NCBI RefSeq assembly: GCF_011601345.1
Contig: NZ_JAAORB010000013.1
Location: forward strand, 1 to 64,000
Length of the DNA: 64,000 nucleotides
Direction: 5' to 3'
From: Roseovarius gahaiensis
GTDB lineage: Bacteria; Pseudomonadota; Alphaproteobacteria; Rhodobacterales; Rhodobacteraceae
A program made the position numbers and the translations under genes. Positions 60,761 through 64,000 of the stretch are shown here, piece after piece. The notes under the pieces were generated by a model. The model was not told where the DNA came from. It saw nothing but the letters and a program-made list of their open reading frames with translations, and made no database searches. Each line of letters begins with the position of its first letter. Within the stretch, counting starts at the first letter, position 1.

Positions 60761-61408
60761 ATGAGCAAAAAGCCAAAGAACAAGGGTGTCGGCGCCTCGT
60801 CGGTAAAGGCGATGCTTGTGCAGTATTCTTGTCCACTCCCCTACCATCAGGTCAGGGCCCGGTTCATGGGCAACATTGCGACGCCGGATATCGCCGCTTC
60901 CCCAATGCAGGAGATCCAACGCATCTGGAACAACAATTTGCCGACGTTCGAAAGCAAGTCTGAAGCAGACGAGTTCTTTGGGGTTCTGATCCAAGGCTTG
61001 TGGAACGGGCTGAGTTCACACCAGAAGCTCACTGACCCGTTTAAGCTTGGCCGGATCGCAACGGCTCCCGCGAGTTTGGAGTATCTGAACAGGCTTTCCC
61101 GGGTGAGACGGGAGGAAATCGAAGGGTTTGTTGACGGGCTTTTCGGGGACAAAGAGGAGCTGGATTTGCCCGAGAGCGCCCACAAGGCGGTGAGTATTCT
61201 GGGCGAGATGCGCTCGATTTTTGCCGCTACAGAGCAGCTCGCTGACCAACAGGCGAGCGTGGATACCATGACCGAGACCATCCGGCACTTCCAGCAGATG
61301 ACCCGCATCGCGGAGACCGAAATCAACGCTGTAATCCAATCTTGTAAGAAGGCGCGCGCGCAAACGTTGGAGACACTGCCAATGGACCGACCCGGCACGC
61401 TGCACTGA
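60761..61408 (+). CDS. Cargo protein of unknown function, 215 residues
   Basis: Starts MSKKPKNKGVGASSVKAMLV at ATG 60761. A globular part (HQVRARFMGNIATPDIAASP, SKSEADEFFGVLIQGLWNGL) and a C-terminal coiled coil (QASVDTMTETIRHFQQMTRI). The N-terminal half recalls YecA/UPF0149-like helical proteins, without certainty. It lies 71 bases after the DUF6880 gene and 37 bases before the flanking repeat of the attachment site. Confidence 0.6.
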   Translation: MSKKPKNKGVGASSVKAMLVQYSCPLPYHQVRARFMGNIATPDIAASPMQEIQRIWNNNLPTFESKSEADEFFGVLIQGLWNGLSSHQKLTDPFKLGRIATAPASLEYLNRLSRVRREEIEGFVDGLFGDKEELDLPESAHKAVSILGEMRSIFAATEQLADQQASVDTMTETIRHFQQMTRIAETEINAVIQSCKKARAQTLETLPMDRPGTLH

Positions 61409-61444
61409 TGCAGGGTGCTACCGCGACCATCACGCGGCGCCCAC

Positions 61445-61478
61445 GTGGAAGCATTGTGGAAGCAAGAGGGGGCAAAGT
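61445..61478 (+). repeat. Left 34-bp repeat flanking the attachment site
   Basis: Contains GTGGAAGCA twice (61445-61453 and 61456-61464) followed by a purine-rich run to 61478. It matches the right copy at 61707-61740 in 32 of 34 positions and has the same orientation. It looks like an integrase arm-type binding site. Confidence 0.65.
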
Positions 61479-61595
61479 GCTGCCAGTTTCTGCGAAATCC
61501 TGCGCATGGCGCGCGGAGGGCAGGTGCCAATAAGTGTCGGAAATGTCGAAGGAATACGCAAACGAACGCAATCGTGCATGGTTTGTTCGACACGA

Positions 61596-61640
61596 CTCAT
61601 AACCTGAAGGTCGTAGGTTCAAATCCTACTCCCGCAACCA
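61596..61640 (+). other. Attachment site: 3' 45 bases of tRNA-fMet
   Basis: From the anticodon loop CTCATAA through the T-arm (GTAGGTTCAAATCCTAC) to the encoded CCA end, this is the 3' part of an alphaproteobacterial initiator tRNA. The 5' half is absent: the bases before 61590 do not form a D-arm or acceptor strand. Such 3' copies are left when an integrase inserts an element into a tRNA gene. No second copy is in the window, so the intact tRNA-fMet should be outside it. Confidence 0.85.
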
Positions 61641-61665
61641 AAATATTACGCGTTATCAAGCGCTT

Positions 61666-61691
61666 AAACGCCGCCCTCCGGGGCGGCGTTT
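61666..61691 (+). terminator. Intrinsic terminator after the tRNA fragment
   Basis: AAACGCCGCCC (61666-61676) pairs perfectly with GGGCGGCGTTT (61681-61691) around TCCG, a strong 11-bp stem. It lies 25 bases after the CCA end, where tRNA genes normally have their terminator, so it may be part of the transferred tRNA 3' region. The T-run is short. Confidence 0.7.
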
Positions 61692-61706
61692 GCGTTTCCG
61701 CCACCC

Positions 61707-61740
61707 GTGGAAGCACTGTGGAAGCAAGAGGGGGCGAAGT
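61707..61740 (+). repeat. Right 34-bp repeat flanking the attachment site
   Basis: GTGGAAGCA twice (61707-61715 and 61718-61726) followed by the same purine-rich run as the left copy; two mismatches in 34. It is 67 bases past the tRNA CCA end, while the left copy ends 117 bases before the core. Confidence 0.65.
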
Positions 61741-61794
61741 CCTACGTGTTGCTGCGCGAAGCGGAACCGTCGTTAGATCGTCCGCAGCCTACAC

Positions 61795-62262
61795 AACTAG
61801 CCGGGTTTTTCGGGACAAGCCGCGCCGAGTGGTTGCGAAGATCGAATGGCATCGAGCGAGTTGTTGCCGCGTGTCGGCTTCATCGTTACTAATCTGCCCA
61901 TGGACCCGGGCTGGGTGGTGCGGTTCTACATCCAGCGCGGCACCGCCGAGCAACACATCAAGGAAGGCAAGCATGCCTTTCGCTGGACGCGGCTGTCCTG
62001 CCGGAGGTTCCGCGACAACGAGGTGCGGCTGCAACTGCACCCGCTGGCCTACAACCTGGCCACCTTTCTGCGCTACATAGACCTCATGGCCGACTGGTCG
62101 TTGACCAGCCTGCAACTCAAGCTGATCAAGATCGGCGCCCGCGTCGTCCGTCACGCCCACGCCATCACCTTCCAACTGGCCGAGGTGGCCGTCAACGGCC
62201 CGATGATCCGCGCCATCCTCGCCGCCATCCGCCGCCTTCGAGCGCCGCCTTCATGCGCGTGA
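61795..62262 (+). pseudogene. Broken IS1380-like transposase, C-terminal part
   Basis: From 61846 the frame matches the end of IS1380-family transposases (VGFIVTNLPMDPGWVVRFYI, RGTAEQHIKEGKHAFRWTRL, IRAILAAIRRLRAPP). The preceding family phrase RVVAKIEWH is present but in another frame (about 61820-61850), so there is a frameshift, and everything upstream is missing. It is a dead remnant that marks past insertion at this island edge. Confidence 0.8.
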
Positions 62263-62506
62263 TAATGAGCCAGGCCCAAACGGAACGAAAGCGGCAGGAC
62301 AGGTCTGTCTGCTGCCCCGAAAAACCCGGTGGTTACCGCAGGAGGACGCCGGTTGACGGCCTGATCCGCCCAAATCGGCGTCCTCGCACGGCATTGGCGG
62401 CCATCACGAGCACAATACGCTTGCCCCACTGGCCCTCTCAGGCCACCTTAACGTCACACGATAAGCTACTGGGGAAATGCCCGGTCACGACTATCAAGGA
62501 CGATGG
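62263..62506. other. Non-coding stretch between transposase remnant and GIY-YIG gene
   Basis: No gene seen. A 9-bp inverted repeat (AGGACGCCG at 62344-62352, CGGCGTCCT at 62377-62385) may be part of the old insertion element or a terminator. The composition turns AT-richer from about 62440, just before the next gene. Confidence 0.45.
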
Positions 62507-64000
62507 ATGATGACGAAGTTCATGCCAGAAGACATTCCCGCCACGCGTAAGCGACTTAACGCTAACTTTGAAGACAGGGTGCAGCAGCCATCGTGGCTGA
62601 GACACGCAAACCAAAGAGGGGCTATCATTGACCATCTTCTGCTCCGTGGTGCGTCCATGGAGGATTTGATAGCGCGTTCAGGCTCCAAGAACGAAATTTC
62701 CGTGCGCGGACACCTAACCCATCTACAAAATGAGCATCAGTTACCGATTATCCGGACTCGTGATGGTCTGTACATGTTTGACCTTTGGCAACTGGGCACT
62801 TTTGACGCATGGTCGGGCGAGGACCGCTCTGTTGGGGATGAAGTGGTCATTACTGAGGCAATGGACAGCAACGACCCGCATGTGGTGAACAAAAGCAGTA
62901 CTCGGCGCACACATCAGCAACATGCGAGGTACATTGACAATCCCAAGGTACTTTCACAACAGCCAGATTTTACACCGATTGAAAGCGCTCAGCAACATTG
63001 GGGGATTGTTATAATACGCGAAGGTAGCAGTCCTTCGGCGAGTTTCGGCGGTCCCAAGGATGAATCGACACTCGCAGAACTCAACTTAGCTGAGGTCGCC
63101 TTGATCATCGCTGGACCCGATCCGGAGGGTATTCGCTTAGCGGTCGAAACCTCGCTAACCGTAGCGCGCACCTACGATCGACGCAGCGATGAAAAGTGGC
63201 AAACCGGCATTCCACTGAATCCTGATCAGTACTATGTCTATCAACATTGCGATGGCACAGAGGCATTTTACGTCGGCAAAGGTAAGGGAAACAGAGCTTT
63301 TGACCACGTCAGGACTGTAATAGATGGCGCTGATATCAATGAACCCATCAGCCGTAACAATAAGGATCAGCGGATCCTCGCGCTTATTTCGGATGCGGAC
63401 GGAGTCTCTTCTGATCTCGTGGATCGCTACAAAAACCAAAATGTGCGAAGCCTACCAATCCAAACCAGCGATTATGCGGAACTGGCTGCATTCGTCGCGG
63501 AGGACTTCATAATATCTGGTCTGCATGGCGTCTACGAACTTACGAATGAAACAGGCGGAAATGACAGATTCGGGCCATTCAGCTGGCTCGTCAGGCCAGC
63601 GTCACGACTTAACATGTCGGCCCCATGGAAGAAGGCGTGCTCTTATTTTCTCAAGAACAGACGTTTGTCGAGCGCTGCACGTGCAGAGATCACCTTTGTC
63701 AATGCGGGTAATATGATGGCACAAGAGCCCGCAGCGCTAAAGGAGCTTGGCCAGCTTTCAGGCGTTGAGATTGGGGCCTTAAAAAAAAACGGACAGGACA
63801 TATACGTTGACATCGGCATCGAGAGAATGCCCTTCCGGGTGCAGCTGCTCTTCGGCGCGAAAGATCCGAAAGTGAAGTGCAATATCCGCCCTGCTCGAAA
63901 TCCGCAAGGTAAAGTCGGAAGAACCGAGGCGAAAAACTTCCAAGCCGCGCTGGATAAGGTGTTTGCCGCGAATAGCCATCTAGATTGGGTCTTACGAATG
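62507..64000 (+). CDS. Uncharacterised protein with GIY-YIG nuclease-like domain (runs off the edge)
   Basis: An open frame of 498 codons from ATG 62507 to the window end, with AAGGA six bases upstream (a second ATG follows immediately). Residues 35-95 look like a winged helix (GAIIDHLLLRGASMEDLIAR, then GLYMFDLW). Residues 242-275 match GIY-YIG nucleases of the short form: YYVYQ, ten residues, then YVGKGKGNRAFDHV. The last 150 residues have no recognised fold. Codon use is less GC-rich than the island. It could be a defence nuclease or a regulator; the C-terminus is not visible. Confidence 0.75.
   Translation, partial: MMTKFMPEDIPATRKRLNANFEDRVQQPSWLRHANQRGAIIDHLLLRGASMEDLIARSGSKNEISVRGHLTHLQNEHQLPIIRTRDGLYMFDLWQLGTFDAWSGEDRSVGDEVVITEAMDSNDPHVVNKSSTRRTHQQHARYIDNPKVLSQQPDFTPIESAQQHWGIVIIREGSSPSASFGGPKDESTLAELNLAEVALIIAGPDPEGIRLAVETSLTVARTYDRRSDEKWQTGIPLNPDQYYVYQHCDGTEAFYVGKGKGNRAFDHVRTVIDGADINEPISRNNKDQRILALISDADGVSSDLVDRYKNQNVRSLPIQTSDYAELAAFVAEDFIISGLHGVYELTNETGGNDRFGPFSWLVRPASRLNMSAPWKKACSYFLKNRRLSSAARAEITFVNAGNMMAQEPAALKELGQLSGVEIGALKKNGQDIYVDIGIERMPFRVQLLFGAKDPKVKCNIRPARNPQGKVGRTEAKNFQAALDKVFAANSHLDWVLRM

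Noticed and set aside
61596-61640. Functional tRNA-Met gene
   Set aside because: The 5' half (acceptor strand and D-arm) is missing upstream, so only a 3' fragment remains.
61415-62080. 221-codon plus-strand frame across the attachment site
   Set aside because: It reads through the tRNA fragment, the terminator stem and the frameshifted transposase, so it cannot be one gene. Only its RVVAKIEWH part is meaningful, as transposase remnant.
1-64000. CRISPR arrays
   Set aside because: I saw no run of regularly spaced, near-identical 20-40-base repeats and no cas genes.

Overview
The window looks like an accessory region of a high-GC alphaproteobacterium, most likely Rhodobacteraceae. Evidence: GC-rich codon use in most genes, a 3' fragment of an alphaproteobacterial-type initiator tRNA with encoded CCA, and a lambdoid late cassette of the kind common in rhodobacterial prophages. 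Almost nothing here is housekeeping. All family names come from reading the translations; no database search was run.

Layout. (1) 349-14411, all on the minus strand and visibly less GC-rich than the rest: a DNA phosphorothioation cluster dndB-dndC-dndD-dndE-dndA, followed by an accessory operon. That operon encodes a large sigma-70-region-4/alpha-CTD-like protein, a PLD-nuclease/SF2-helicase, a 63-residue protein, a second DndD/Rad50-like ATPase and a small Dnd-associated protein. The accessory set recalls the PbeABCD-type partner of Dnd rather than DndFGH. (2) 15118-47989: a lambdoid prophage late region. It has a ParB-methylase, minus-strand small genes, terminase, gpW, portal, S49 protease with a nested scaffold, decoration and capsid proteins, tail genes, tape measure, tail tip, fibres, M15 endolysin and a nested Rz/Rz1 pair. 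Minus-strand cargo is threaded through it: two PIN/AbrB toxin-antitoxin pairs, a BrnT/BrnA operon, three tRNA genes (Ser-UGA, Leu-UAA, CAU) and a coiled-coil gene. No phage repressor or replication genes are visible, so the early half is missing or lies outside. (3) 48012-49235: small orphan genes and a truncated DUF4236 remnant. (4) 49326-57769: a tightly overlapping minus-strand operon reading WYL regulator, PD-(D/E)XK-RAMA protein, HsdM, HsdS, HsdR. (5) 57890-61740: a tyrosine integrase, two cargo genes, and an attachment site formed by the 3' 45 bases of tRNA-fMet, flanked on both sides by near-identical 34-bp repeats. (6) 61795-64000: a broken IS1380-like transposase and an open reading frame with a GIY-YIG nuclease motif that runs off the right edge.

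How it works together. DndA would supply sulfur and DndC, DndD and DndE would place it in the DNA backbone. DndB probably represses the operon through tandem GACTTC repeats over its promoter. The accessory operon would act on unmodified DNA. A second, separately regulated type I restriction module sits on the far side of the prophage. The prophage carries gene-expression devices that are directly readable: an A AAA AAC -1 frameshift site in the tail chaperone gene, an internal start for the scaffold, and nested spanins.
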